From: JALZHR01 sp036388475
GTDB lineage: Bacteria > Acidobacteriota > Blastocatellia > Pyrinomonadales > Pyrinomonadaceae
Length of the DNA: 64,000 bases
NCBI GenBank assembly: GCA_036388475.1
Contig: DASVRT010000085.1
Location: 38,624-102,623, forward strand
Direction: 5' to 3'
In this document: in pieces, positions 34,991 through 43,474 of the stretch
How positions within the stretch are numbered: position 1 is the stretch's first letter
Layout of the letters: every line of letters starts with the position of its first letter
Notes under the pieces: generated by a model
Seen by the model: the letters and a program-made list of their open reading frames with translations, nothing else
Database searches by the model: none
Told to the model about the DNA's origin: nothing
Position numbers and translations under genes: made by a program

Positions 34991-35020
34991 AAAAAGCTTC
35001 TCGGATTCGAGAAGCTTTTT
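34991..35020. terminator. bidirectional intrinsic terminator
   Basis: A perfect 13-bp stem (34991-35003 with 35008-35020, AAAAAGCTTCTCG/CGAGAAGCTTTTT) has a four-base loop and T-tracts on both strands. It separates the convergent sigma-factor gene and the gene ending at 35027. Confidence 0.93.
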
Positions 35021-35026
35021 TAGTTT

Positions 35027-35551
35027 TTACTTAACTTTTTCCAGCTTCATCTCAAAAAACTTCATCCACGTTTTCCCGTCTTTGGAAAATTCGCCCGTCT
35101 CAAGCCAGACGTCGTTATTCGTTTTGATAATATAGCGAACCGTCCCGGTCGGAAACTGAAAGCCCCATTCGAATCCGTCCGCGAGCAGTTTGAAATCGTG
35201 TTCGCCGCTCATCCCGCTGGCGAGATAAGTGCGAAAACGATAGCCTTTCGCTTTCGGGTCAAACGAAAGCACGGCGAGCGTTTCGTGAATGACTTTCCCT
35301 TCCGCATTGCTGAATTTGCCTTCGACCAGCAGCGCTAATCCGTCGAGCTTTCGCTGCACGGTTTCCGTGCCCGCAAAAGTCTCGCGTTTCGCGCCCTGCT
35401 GAATCCAGCCCGCACCTTTCCACTGCCCGGCTAAGCTTTCCAGCTTTTTCATCTCGACGCGATAGGCATCCGCGTCAGGCGTTTCCTGCGCGAAAGCAAA
35501 TGAAGTCAAAGCGCAAATAAAAATCGCAACTAAACCAATTTTTTTCAACAT
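35027..35551 (-). CDS. secreted lipocalin-like protein (DUF1579-like)
   Basis: This 174-residue protein has a signal peptide (MLKKIGLVAIFICALTSFAF, then AQETPD). The mature part has LESLAGQWKGAGWIQQGAKR, then FAGTETVQRKLDGLALLVEG and YRFRTYLASG. This arrangement of a first WxG strand and a series of beta strands matches the DUF1579/lipocalin-like family by pattern, though this is only an inference. Function is unknown. It is expressed from its own unit and ends at a shared terminator. Confidence 0.7.
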   Translation of the reverse strand: MLKKIGLVAIFICALTSFAFAQETPDADAYRVEMKKLESLAGQWKGAGWIQQGAKRETFAGTETVQRKLDGLALLVEGKFSNAEGKVIHETLAVLSFDPKAKGYRFRTYLASGMSGEHDFKLLADGFEWGFQFPTGTVRYIIKTNNDVWLETGEFSKDGKTWMKFFEMKLEKVK

Positions 35552-35648
35552 AAATTTTTCTTAAAATCTCCGAGTAAAATTACGGAAAGAATTATGGCGA
35601 AAATTCCGGGCGGCGTCTTGTAAATTTGCGACACCCTTTCAAAACTCC

Positions 35649-36446
35649 TCAAACGAGGTTGCCGTGCTCGATTTGCTTCACTTTCTCGGCAAAGGAATTC
35701 GGCGAGCGTCCCGTGACGGAAACGAATTCGTGAGTTAAATGCGCCTGGTCGGTAAAGCCCATCTCGGCGGCGCGGTTCGCCCAGTTTAAATTTTCATTTT
35801 CGACCAGGCTGACCGCCGTCGCCCGCAGGCGCCGCGCCCGCGCATATTGTTTCGGCGTCAAACCCGAACTGTTTTTAAAGCGTCTTTCGAACTGGCGCAG
35901 GCTTAAATTCACGGCTTCTGCTAATTCCGCGATTTTAATTTCGCCGCTGTTTTCTTCGATAATCCTGATTGCTTCCGCTATCTTTTCATCAAAATCTTCC
36001 GGCTTAAAATCCAATTCTCCCAAACGTTTTTCGTAAACGGCAACTGCTTCGGCAAAATCGCGGCAGGCATCGAGCTTTTCCAGAAGATTTTCGGTTAAAT
36101 GCGAAAATTCTTTTGCCTCGTAAGCGTTTTGCTTCTGAAAATTAGACGGATTCGAGCCTAAAACCCGCGCGCAGGCAGCAGGCGAAATTCGCATTCCCCA
36201 GTAAATATCACTCGCGAAAACCGGAACTCTAATCGACTCGGGCTGCAAACCGCTCAGAAAAACTCTCCGAGTATTAAAATTTTCGTTCCGGTGATAAAAC
36301 ACAGATACGCAGCCGTCCGGAAAAATCTCGTGCTGAATCGGCGCGGAAGCCGCGGCGCCGACCGTAAACTCCCAGAAAGATAAAACCAGACGTGAAATTT
36401 CGTCCGGCGGCGCGACTTCGCGGTAAAACATTAAATTTGAATTCAT
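35649..36446 (-). CDS. AraC-family transcriptional regulator
   Basis: This 265-residue regulator has an N-terminal sensing domain of the DUF6597 type (REVAPPDEISRLVLSFWEFT) and a C-terminal double helix-turn-helix of the AraC/XylS type (EIKIAELAEAVNLSLRQFER, then GLTPKQYARARRLRATAVSL and MGFTDQAHLTHEFVSVTGRS). The effector and target genes are unknown. It follows the SPFH gene on the same strand, but a terminator at 36461-36498 separates them, so it has its own promoter. Confidence 0.9.
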   Translation of the reverse strand: MNSNLMFYREVAPPDEISRLVLSFWEFTVGAAASAPIQHEIFPDGCVSVFYHRNENFNTRRVFLSGLQPESIRVPVFASDIYWGMRISPAACARVLGSNPSNFQKQNAYEAKEFSHLTENLLEKLDACRDFAEAVAVYEKRLGELDFKPEDFDEKIAEAIRIIEENSGEIKIAELAEAVNLSLRQFERRFKNSSGLTPKQYARARRLRATAVSLVENENLNWANRAAEMGFTDQAHLTHEFVSVTGRSPNSFAEKVKQIEHGNLV

Positions 36447-36460
36447 AAAGACTATTTTAA

Positions 36461-36498
36461 AATAAAATTTAACGGCTTCCGAATTAACCGGAAGCCGT
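36461..36498 (-). terminator. intrinsic terminator of the SPFH gene
   Basis: A 10-bp stem (36472-36481 with 36489-36498, ACGGCTTCCG/CGGAAGCCGT) has a seven-base loop. On the minus strand it is followed by a T-rich run (complement of 36461-36471), 17 bases past the stop of the gene ending at 36515. Confidence 0.85.
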
Positions 36499-36514
36499 CT
36501 TCGTTTCAGAGCGA

Positions 36515-38722
36515 CTAGCTTTTACCGTCGCCGTTGCCGTTGGTTCCGACCGGAGCCGGAGGTTGTTTCTGCATCTGGTCGCGGAAAAGATTCAGCAAAA
36601 GTAAAGTTCCGATGCCGCCTCCGCCGTCGCCGTTTCCGTTTCCGCCCGTCGCCATAATGTCGGGCGTGATGCGAACGCCTTTTTCGCCGATGACTTTTAA
36701 AGTTTCGACCAGCGCGACGCCGTTTGCGCCGAGAGCGTTGACCTGTTCTTTATAAGCGACGCCCTGCGCTTCGCCCATCAGGCGCACTTTTTCGGCTTCG
36801 GCTTTACCCGTTTCAGAGATGTAATAGGCTTCGCCTTCGGCTTCTTTTTTGCGCTGCTCGGAGCGTTTTCCGGCAATGTCCACGCCGACCGTCGCTTCCA
36901 TCAAGCTGCGCTGGTTGTCAGCCTGCGAGCTGGTTTTTTCCAGCTCGATGCGTTTGATTTCGGCTTCGCGCTGCGCGTTGAACATCGCCTGTTTCTGTTC
37001 CGCCAGAATTTTTTCGGTCTGCGTTTTCATCAATTCTTCGGGCAGATGAATGTGGCAAATCAAAACGTTGACGACATCGACGTGATATTTCAAAAGATGC
37101 ATCCGCACGCGAGCTTCGGCGCGTTCCTGTTCTTCGTGACGATTTTGCAGATAAGCCATCGCCGACGATTCGGACGCCTGATTTCTGAAAATCGAATCAA
37201 TTAAAGGATGCATCACGTTTTGCACCAGCTTTTCGGTGCTGCCGATTTTCGCCACCATAAACGGCGCGTCTTCCGGCTTGACGCGAAAAACTACGCGGAC
37301 TTCCAACTGCATCGTAAAACCGTCTTTGGAAATAACCGCAAACGGGTCAAAGGAATTACCGACTTCTTCCGCCGTCCATTCGACCGTCATATTCGTCGTC
37401 GGAATTACAATCGGCGTCGTCGCCAGCGTGTTGACATAATAACGTCCGGGACCGACGACGGTTTCCTGAATGCCTCTGTAACCTTCCGGCACGACATAAG
37501 CTTCGTGCGCGCCGCTGTCGAGGCGTTTGTCCGCCGGGTCGCTGACCAGTTCGGCTTTGATTTCGTCAATCGAAAGGTTGTCGCCGTCCACTTTGTCGAG
37601 TTTTTCCGCGGCAATCGTGACTTGTTCCTCTTCTTCGCGTTCCAGTCGTTCGCGGATTTTCGCCGCCATCGCCTGCCGGATTTCCTCGCCCGGGTCTTTG
37701 CCGACGTTGGAAACAATGACGGCGACTTCGCCCGGTTTTACTTCCTTCGCCGATTCCATAATCACCTTGAACATCAGCGGATTGATGTAATAAGTTCCGG
37801 GCAGCAGGATGTCTTTTTGCGGTCCGCGCTGACCGCCGCCGGTGATAAAAGTGTTCGAGTCCTGAAAATTATCGTGTCCGGTGACGGCTTGCGCGACATA
37901 ATCGCGCGGGTCGAGCTGCGCGCCGTCGAGCGCTTCGACCAGCCCGATTTGGTTTTCCGAGATAACCGTCGCGTCGTAAAGCCGCACGTAAAACAATCCG
38001 GGCTTCTGTTCGCTGGCGTTGTTAATCGCGAGCGACTGCGTGTGAATGCGATAAGTTCCGGGCGTTAAGGTTTCGACCTGCGGACCTTTCTGACCGCCGT
38101 TATAGATAAAGCTTTCGGCGTCCTGAAAATTTTTGTGTCCCTTGATGGCGCTGCCGTGCAGGCGTCCGGGTTCGAGCTGCGAACCGTCGGCGGATGTCAC
38201 GACGCCGATTTTCCCCGGCGGGATAGCCGTTACTTTGGCAATCGAAACATTAAACAGATACGGGTGAATCGCCCATTTTCCGGGCGGCAGAGTGCGCAGC
38301 TGGATGCCTTTGACGCCGCCCTGTTTGATAAAAGCAATCGGGTCTTGAAAATTGTTATGCACGTTCTGCGCGCGGTCGGGCGCGAAAATCGAGCCGGTCT
38401 GCATCGGCTCGCCGTCAATCGCTTCGATAATTCCAAGCTCGTCCGCGCCGATTTCGACCAGCGGCACTTTCTGTATCACGCGCTCGACCGGATACCAGAC
38501 GAAATGCAGTCCGGGCTTTAAGACTTCCGCCTGGATTCCGACCTCGCCCTCGGTCGCCACGACGCGTCCCTGCGCCATTCGGCGACCCCAATAGCGGCGT
38601 TCTTTAATCGCCACTTCCTGCGCGCCGACGTTAACCAGAAAGCGCGTTACGATATACCAAATCACGCCTAAAACAATGAGTGCGACGACACCCGAGATAA
38701 TCAAGGGAATAAATTGTTGCAT
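36515..38722 (-). CDS. SPFH/band-7 (flotillin-like) membrane protein with three vault-like repeats
   Basis: This 735-residue protein has an N-terminal membrane helix (residues 5-29). Three internal repeats follow at about 93-164, 165-235 and 250-322. Each has an (I/V)G(I/V)(I/V)..DG strand, NFQD, a FI..GG(Q/V)KG.Q turn and LPG(T/K)..I(H/N)P, resembling repeats of major vault protein. A classic SPFH domain at about 440-600 (FRVKPEDAPFMVAKIGST, YHVDVVNVLICHIHLPEEL) is followed by a long coiled coil (AEQKQAMFNAQREAEIKRIE) and a Gly/Asn-rich tail. It probably forms large membrane-bound oligomers or cages. The start ATG 38722 follows AGGAAA. No NfeD partner is adjacent. Confidence 0.88.
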   Translation of the reverse strand: MQQFIPLIISGVVALIVLGVIWYIVTRFLVNVGAQEVAIKERRYWGRRMAQGRVVATEGEVGIQAEVLKPGLHFVWYPVERVIQKVPLVEIGADELGIIEAIDGEPMQTGSIFAPDRAQNVHNNFQDPIAFIKQGGVKGIQLRTLPPGKWAIHPYLFNVSIAKVTAIPPGKIGVVTSADGSQLEPGRLHGSAIKGHKNFQDAESFIYNGGQKGPQVETLTPGTYRIHTQSLAINNASEQKPGLFYVRLYDATVISENQIGLVEALDGAQLDPRDYVAQAVTGHDNFQDSNTFITGGGQRGPQKDILLPGTYYINPLMFKVIMESAKEVKPGEVAVIVSNVGKDPGEEIRQAMAAKIRERLEREEEEQVTIAAEKLDKVDGDNLSIDEIKAELVSDPADKRLDSGAHEAYVVPEGYRGIQETVVGPGRYYVNTLATTPIVIPTTNMTVEWTAEEVGNSFDPFAVISKDGFTMQLEVRVVFRVKPEDAPFMVAKIGSTEKLVQNVMHPLIDSIFRNQASESSAMAYLQNRHEEQERAEARVRMHLLKYHVDVVNVLICHIHLPEELMKTQTEKILAEQKQAMFNAQREAEIKRIELEKTSSQADNQRSLMEATVGVDIAGKRSEQRKKEAEGEAYYISETGKAEAEKVRLMGEAQGVAYKEQVNALGANGVALVETLKVIGEKGVRITPDIMATGGNGNGDGGGGIGTLLLLNLFRDQMQKQPPAPVGTNGNGDGKS

Positions 38723-38764
38723 TGTGTTTTCCTCAAGAAAACCGGCGAAAAGCCTCTAGCTATT

Positions 38765-38841
38765 AAATGCAGCGCTGATTTTTCAGGATTTAATAAAATT
38801 GATTCAATCTTAATTTTCCTTAAAAAATCCGCGCTGCATTT
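38765..38841. repeat. long hairpin between the SPFH gene and the downstream-oriented upstream gene
   Basis: Arms 38765-38783 and 38822-38841 (AAATGCAGCGCTGATTTTT and its complement, one mismatch) enclose a loop that itself has AAATT...AATTT symmetry. It ends two bases before the stop of the gene at 38843, so it is likely the terminator of that gene on the minus strand. Confidence 0.75.
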
Positions 38842-38842
38842 C

Positions 38843-39526
38843 TCACTTTTCCAGAACTTTCGTGCGCAGTTTCGCCAGTTTTTGTTTCAACAAAAATGCT
38901 GCGCCCGAAGCTTTTTCAGTCTGCGGCAGAAGCCAAAATTCGCTCTCCGCCAGCTGAATAAAATCCGTTTGTGTAAAATTCTTCGAATTACGCGAAATTT
39001 TAATCGCGTCTTCGACCGTCGCGGAAAAAATTTCCGCCGAATCGCTCAGAGCCGCTAAATGCAAAAGCCGAATCAAGTCTTTTCTGCTCAAAGAATTTTC
39101 TCCGGGACTTTGAAAACGCCTGATAAATTCGGCATTGGTTCGCAGCTTGTTTTCTTCGACAAACGAGCACAGCGCAGCGAACTTTTCGGCATCGCAGCGA
39201 AAAGTAAGCTCTTTTAAAACGCGTTCGTAAAACTCGACACCAAAATCCTGCGCCTCGATTAAAGCGCTAAAATCGCCGGTCTCGGCTTTTGCCAGAACTT
39301 TTTGCCCGCGCATTTCGCGCAGTTTGGCGTTCTCTTCGGCTTCCAACGCGCGAATTTCCTCGTCGCTCGGCGCAAAAATGCTTTGGTATTGAATCGTTTG
39401 AAATTGTGCCGGAGTTTTCGCCGTCGGCGGCAGAGTTTTTTGCCGCCTGAGAAAAATTGAAGCTGTAACCGCAGCAACGGCGGCGATTGCCGAAAGCAGG
39501 ACTAAAATTGTAAGGAAGAAGAGCAT
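38843..39526 (-). CDS. single-pass membrane protein, unknown
   Basis: ATG 39526 gives a 227-residue protein with one N-terminal transmembrane helix (MLFFLTILVLLSAIAAVAAV...) followed by a soluble, mainly helical domain. It shows Ala/Glu-rich heptads (EEIRALEAEENAKLREMRGQ) that may be coiled-coil. An in-frame TTG lies five codons upstream. No family was recognised, and the neighbours (SPFH and SanA-like) only suggest a membrane role. Confidence 0.68.
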   Translation of the reverse strand: MLFFLTILVLLSAIAAVAAVTASIFLRRQKTLPPTAKTPAQFQTIQYQSIFAPSDEEIRALEAEENAKLREMRGQKVLAKAETGDFSALIEAQDFGVEFYERVLKELTFRCDAEKFAALCSFVEENKLRTNAEFIRRFQSPGENSLSRKDLIRLLHLAALSDSAEIFSATVEDAIKISRNSKNFTQTDFIQLAESEFWLLPQTEKASGAAFLLKQKLAKLRTKVLEK

Positions 39527-39583
39527 TTTTAGCTCAAACAACGCCGGACGCTTTTAACTAATAAAACCTTCCGAGCGTTGTCC

Positions 39584-40288
39584 TCAAAATAGAATATACG
39601 CCGCCCTTCGGGAAAAGTTCTGAAAATATTTTCGGCTTGACGGCTGAATCGGTTCTTGCTCGCCTTTTACCGGCTCGAAAGGAAGAAAATTCATCTCGAA
39701 CCAGGCGCTGAAAACCGAAAAAAATTCACGAAACGCCCAATAATTTTCGCCTTCGTATTTCCGGCGGTTCGCCGTGATGCCGACGCTGTCGATGCCCAGA
39801 TTACTGCACAGGTAAAGCGCCCGCGCCTGATGAAATTCCTGCGTGACGAGAATCGCTTTTTGAACTCCGAAAATTTCTTTCGCGCGGTAACACGTATCGT
39901 AAGTCCGTCTGCCCGCAAAATCCAGCACAATATCCGCTTCGGGCACGCCGAGCCGCATCGCCGTCTGCTTCATCGCGGTCGGCTCGTCGTATCGGTGCGT
40001 CGGATTATCGCCGCTCATCAAAAGCTTTCGCACGCGACCGGCGCGATAAAGCTCGACAGCCGTAACAATGCGGTCGTAGAGCGCGTCCTTAGGCGAGCCG
40101 TCGCTCCGGACGCCCGCGCCGAAAACGATTGCCACGCGCGGCGGCTCTTCCACCGGAATTTCCGTGATTGAAGTTTGCAATCTCTGATTCGCGTAAGATT
40201 TAACCCGCAGATTAACAATGTAAACGGTCAAAACCCCGACCAAGCCGAGCGCCAGCAATCCGAGCAAAATCCTGAAAAACCGCTTCAT
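39584..40288 (-). CDS. SanA/YdcF-family (DUF218) membrane protein
   Basis: This 234-residue protein starts at ATG 40288 (MKRFFRILLGLLALGLVGVL...), giving one N-terminal membrane helix and a periplasmic domain. The family signature includes AIVFGAGVRSDGSPKDALYD, an SGDN box, EPTAMKQTAMRLGVP and TQEFHQARALYLC. SanA-type proteins influence envelope permeability; the reaction is not established. It overlaps by four bases the upstream membrane-protein gene's stop-side region (start at 40288, that gene's stop at 40296), so the two are probably co-transcribed. Confidence 0.85.
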   Translation of the reverse strand: MKRFFRILLGLLALGLVGVLTVYIVNLRVKSYANQRLQTSITEIPVEEPPRVAIVFGAGVRSDGSPKDALYDRIVTAVELYRAGRVRKLLMSGDNPTHRYDEPTAMKQTAMRLGVPEADIVLDFAGRRTYDTCYRAKEIFGVQKAILVTQEFHQARALYLCSNLGIDSVGITANRRKYEGENYWAFREFFSVFSAWFEMNFLPFEPVKGEQEPIQPSSRKYFQNFSRRAAYILF

Positions 40289-40295
40289 AAAACTT

Positions 40296-40841
40296 TCAGA
40301 CGAATTTATAAATAAACATCGGCGCAAACGCCAGAAACAGATACGAAATCAGCAAAACGCCTAAAATAATTTTTTCGCCGGTCGAAGCCTTCCAGTCTTC
40401 GCGGCGAAAATTGCGGAAAACGGCGCGGCGTTTGGCGACGACTAAAGATACTCCGGCGACAATCGCAGAAATCGTCGCGTAAAAGAAAATATCGGCGTAA
40501 GCCTGCGCGTTGTAAACGAAAGACGCGATAAATTCAAAGGTTTGAAAAAGCGATTTAAAGACGACCGTGTAAAGCAGGACATTCCACATCGAAGCCGCCG
40601 CCAAACCGCTTTCCGACCGCGAAAACTTTCGCCGCATTACTTCGACAAGCGCGGCGCAGACGACTTCAATGAGCGGCACTCGAAAAACCGTGAAAAGCGA
40701 TTTCGGCGCAAAAACCAAATCGTTTCCGCTAAAGCTTCGATAAATCAAAATCTCTCCGGCGATTGAATCGTAAAAATAAGCCGGAAGCAAAAACGTAATC
40801 GCCAAAACAAACCACGGAAAGATTTTAACTGTCGTTTTCAT
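40296..40841 (-). CDS. four-TM membrane protein of unknown function
   Basis: This 181-residue protein has four hydrophobic segments (about 9-27, 50-70, 88-110 and 118-135) with a fifth near 160-178, separated by a basic loop KRRAVFRNFRREDWK. It is not a recognised family. It is the first gene of a probable two-gene unit with the SanA-like gene downstream. Confidence 0.68.
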   Translation of the reverse strand: MKTTVKIFPWFVLAITFLLPAYFYDSIAGEILIYRSFSGNDLVFAPKSLFTVFRVPLIEVVCAALVEVMRRKFSRSESGLAAASMWNVLLYTVVFKSLFQTFEFIASFVYNAQAYADIFFYATISAIVAGVSLVVAKRRAVFRNFRREDWKASTGEKIILGVLLISYLFLAFAPMFIYKFV

Positions 40842-40932
40842 CTTAAAAGTTTCCGGGAAGCTGCAGAAAGTTTGCGGAAAGTTGAAAACAGTCTCAAAAT
40901 TTCAATCTTCGATAACTATCTGCAACTTCCTG

Positions 40933-42072
40933 TTAACTCTCTACGACTTTGATATTGCGCCGCGCCAGTTCCGCCACGAATTTTTCCGCGTCAATCGCTT
41001 TTTCCTGCGGAGTTGCGCCGCGTTGCAGAACGTCGCCGCGCGCCATCATCTGCGCGATGATTGAAGCGGGAAAAGCCGTCGTGCGCATCATCGCGCTCAA
41101 GCCGCTCGCTTCGTCAAACTTATCGACGATGTCATAGCGAAAGCTTTTCTTTGCGCCGTCTTTCGTTCCGGCAAATTCTAATCTCACCAAAACGTAATCG
41201 GGCTCGTCGGCGGGCAGATGTCTTTGCAAAAGGTCGGCGAACAGCTTGCGCGGCGTGAGTTTCGCGTAATCGACCAGCGTTTCCTCGCTCGAACACAAGC
41301 CCAAATCAATCATCGTCTTAAACTTTTCGCAATGTCCGGCGTAGCGAATCGTTTTGTAATCCAGCTCGCGGATTTTGCCGAGAAAAGTTTCCGGCAAAGT
41401 CGAGGTTCCGCCCGATGTCTGAAAGGCTTCGAGCGCGGGAAAATTGTCGAAAGACAGGCTTTCCAGCTCGGTCATCGACGCGACTTCTTTTATCTCGCCG
41501 CCGCGAACGACGCGCGCGACTTCAACGTATTCGTTTATCAAGCCCTCGACCGAAAAAACGAGTTGATAATCGAGCGGCGGCTGCGGATTCTGCGGCAAAC
41601 CGCCGACGCGAATGTGAATTTCTTCGGTTTCGTCCAGCCGATTTGCGCCGTGCATCGCCAGGACGGAAACCATTCCGGGCGCGAGACCGCAATCGGGAAT
41701 AATGCTGATTCCGGCGTTTTTCGCTTCCGTGTCCAAAGCGAGCTGTTCGTCAACGATGTAATTGTTGCCGCCCAAATCGCAAAAATTCGTGCCGGTTTCA
41801 ATCGCCGCTCTGGAAAGCTCGACGTTGTACCAGTAATTAACGCACGAAATCGCCGAATCGTGCGGCTGCATTAATTCGGCGACCGAATCGTAATTCGAAG
41901 CGTCAATCTGCGTCGCCGAAACTCTACTGCCGCCGACTTTTTCCGCGACCTCGACCGCTTTCGCCAAATCGAAATCGGCGACCGTGACCGATTCGACCGC
42001 CGGCGAATTGTGAATCAAATCATAAACCGCGCCGTATCCCATCCGACCCGCGCCGAGAACCAGAATTTTCAT
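40933..42072 (-). CDS. saccharopine-dehydrogenase-family oxidoreductase
   Basis: This 379-residue enzyme starts at ATG 42072 with a Rossmann fold (MKILVLGAGRMGYGAVYDLI). The middle contains DLGGNNYIVDEQLALDTEAK and IIPDCGLAPGMVSVLAMHGA, which match the saccharopine dehydrogenase and lysine 6-dehydrogenase-like group. The C-terminal part binds the second substrate. It may act in lysine breakdown or in homospermidine-like chemistry, so the substrate is uncertain. An in-frame codon further upstream (42150) lacks support. The PilZ gene lies 68 bases upstream. Confidence 0.82.
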   Translation of the reverse strand: MKILVLGAGRMGYGAVYDLIHNSPAVESVTVADFDLAKAVEVAEKVGGSRVSATQIDASNYDSVAELMQPHDSAISCVNYWYNVELSRAAIETGTNFCDLGGNNYIVDEQLALDTEAKNAGISIIPDCGLAPGMVSVLAMHGANRLDETEEIHIRVGGLPQNPQPPLDYQLVFSVEGLINEYVEVARVVRGGEIKEVASMTELESLSFDNFPALEAFQTSGGTSTLPETFLGKIRELDYKTIRYAGHCEKFKTMIDLGLCSSEETLVDYAKLTPRKLFADLLQRHLPADEPDYVLVRLEFAGTKDGAKKSFRYDIVDKFDEASGLSAMMRTTAFPASIIAQMMARGDVLQRGATPQEKAIDAEKFVAELARRNIKVVES

Positions 42073-42140
42073 ATTGTCAGAAAGATTATTAACTCGAAAC
42101 GAACAATGATACAAAGAAATCCGGCGACCGCCGTCTGATT

Positions 42141-42509
42141 TTAGTTCCAATCGTCTAATTCGTCGGGCTTTTGCGCCGCGATTATCTGCGCCGCATACTG
42201 GTAAACCTTTTTTTCCCAGGCGTCGGTCTCGCCCGTCAGTTTCAGCGCCGCCTGCGGGTGCGCGGCGTTGCGTTCGAGCCGCAGGACCTGCGCCGTCACC
42301 GCGACCTGGTCGGACGGATTTTCCGTGACAATCAGATTGACCTCGCTTCCGACCGCGGGAAGCTTGCGCGGCAGATGTACCAGCGCGCCGCTTTCCCCGA
42401 CGTTTTCCGTCAGCCCTTCTTCGACCATTTCATTGCCTTCATCCGTTTTCCATTCCACGCGAATCGGGAAGGAAATCAAGTAGCGTTCTCCGCGGCGGCG
42501 TTCTTCCAT
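42141..42509 (-). CDS. PilZ-domain protein
   Basis: This 122-residue protein is essentially a stand-alone PilZ domain. The expected cyclic-di-GMP motif RxxxR is present in ERRRGERYLISFPIRV, and the second motif (D/N)xSxxG is altered to ENVGESG, keeping Gly. A short amphipathic C-terminus follows. If the altered motif still binds cyclic di-GMP, it acts as an effector for motility or matrix production. No partner gene is recognisable next to it. Confidence 0.85.
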   Translation of the reverse strand: MEERRRGERYLISFPIRVEWKTDEGNEMVEEGLTENVGESGALVHLPRKLPAVGSEVNLIVTENPSDQVAVTAQVLRLERNAAHPQAALKLTGETDAWEKKVYQYAAQIIAAQKPDELDDWN

Positions 42510-42850
42510 AACTGGTAAATTCTCCGTTTTTCAAACTAAAAATGGCTTTTGAAATATACGAAATTCATTCGCTTAAGTCTATTAAAAAGAGTAGTTTTGC
42601 CCCTTTTTTTTCGTCCCGATTTCGTAAGTGATAGATGCGATTGCTTTTATGGGTTGGACAAAATTTATTTATCTGTGCTACATTTATAAATGTCCTAAGC
42701 AGACACTTTTCGCGGCAACCGCCGCACCAACCCTTCAGCCTAAGTTTTATGTATCTCAAGTCGGCTGTTACAGATGTGTTTTCTCACGAAAACACGCTTA
42801 GCTTTTTTGGGATTTGGGCTGAGGAAAAATAGAAAAGGAGCAATTGATAA
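42510..42850 (+). ncRNA. candidate structured 5' leader (riboswitch-like) of the 3D-domain gene
   Basis: The gap of 341 bases upstream of the 3D-domain gene has nested complementarity. A 7-bp closing stem (42652-42658 with 42728-42734, GGGTTGG/CCAACCC) encloses two hairpins. One has arms 42673-42680 and 42699-42704 and a palindromic tip ACATTTATAAATGT (42681-42694). The other is GCGG-CAA-CCGC (42713-42723). Then come CAGCC/GGCTG (42737-42741 with 42764-42768) and an 8-bp hairpin (42777-42784 with 42789-42796) with a T-run at 42804-42809. The known c-di-AMP and c-di-GMP aptamer cores were not found. The ribosome site AAGGAG is at 42835-42840. Confidence 0.45.
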
Positions 42851-43387
42851 ATGAAAAATCTAGCTAGAGGAAGCGTGTTCCTCTTCAGCTTGGTCGCGTT
42901 GATTGTAAGTCTTTTTTACGTTCAACGGCAAGTCGAAGCAGTCACAACTTCCATCTCAGCGGATCCGAGTAATTCGCAACAAGTTTTTTTACAACAAGAA
43001 CAAGACAAAAAAAGCGTTACCAAAGCTACGGTAACCGAAAACGAAAGCCAAACTACAACCAATAACACAAGTAATAAAATCGAAGATAAGACCGCTAATT
43101 CCGCTTCGAAAAATGCCGGTGGATTTAACGCAACCGCATACTGCCTGCGCGGCAGAACCGCCAACGGCGGAAGCGTCCGTCGGGGAATCGTCGCCGCCGA
43201 CCCGCGCGTTTTACCACTCGGAACCCGCATTTATCTGAATGCGGGCGCATACAGCGGAAGTTACATCGTCGCCGACACGGGCGGCGGCGTCAAAGGACGC
43301 AAATTGGACATCTGGGTTCCGAACTGCTCGGAAGCAATGCGATTCGGTCGCCGCACCGTCTCGGTGAATATTCTCGGCAGAGGCTGA
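42851..43387 (+). CDS. secreted 3D-domain cell-wall protein
   Basis: This 178-residue protein starts 11 bases after AAGGAG. A membrane-anchor or signal segment (residues 8-24) is followed by a Thr/Ser/Asn-rich linker up to about 90. The C-terminus is a 3D domain (named for three conserved Asp), with FNATAYCLRGRTANGG, AADPRVLPLGT, VADTGGGVKGRKLDIWV. This is the MltA-like double-psi beta-barrel that acts in peptidoglycan turnover, for example in lytic transglycosylases. It probably works at the cell wall in growth or reactivation. It has a long structured leader and its own terminator. Confidence 0.88.
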   Translation: MKNLARGSVFLFSLVALIVSLFYVQRQVEAVTTSISADPSNSQQVFLQQEQDKKSVTKATVTENESQTTTNNTSNKIEDKTANSASKNAGGFNATAYCLRGRTANGGSVRRGIVAADPRVLPLGTRIYLNAGAYSGSYIVADTGGGVKGRKLDIWVPNCSEAMRFGRRTVSVNILGRG

Positions 43388-43424
43388 GAGAAGCTTTTAC
43401 AATACTTTTATTTTTAATAATGCG

Positions 43425-43459
43425 GAAACCGTTTCTTGAATTGAAACGGTTTCTTTTTT
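43425..43459 (+). terminator. intrinsic terminator of the 3D-domain gene
   Basis: An 11-bp perfect stem (43425-43435 with 43443-43453, GAAACCGTTTC/GAAACGGTTTC) with a 7-base loop is followed by a T-tract at 43454-43459, 37 bases after the stop. Confidence 0.93.
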
Positions 43460-43474
43460 GTTCTTAAAAGCCGT

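Noticed and set aside
42510..42850. c-di-AMP (ydaO) or c-di-GMP riboswitch upstream of the 3D-domain gene
   Set aside because: The conserved cores of these classes (for example CCGACAGCUAAC or GGGCAAACC with GACGCAAAGCC) are not present. The fold is kept only as an unassigned leader candidate.
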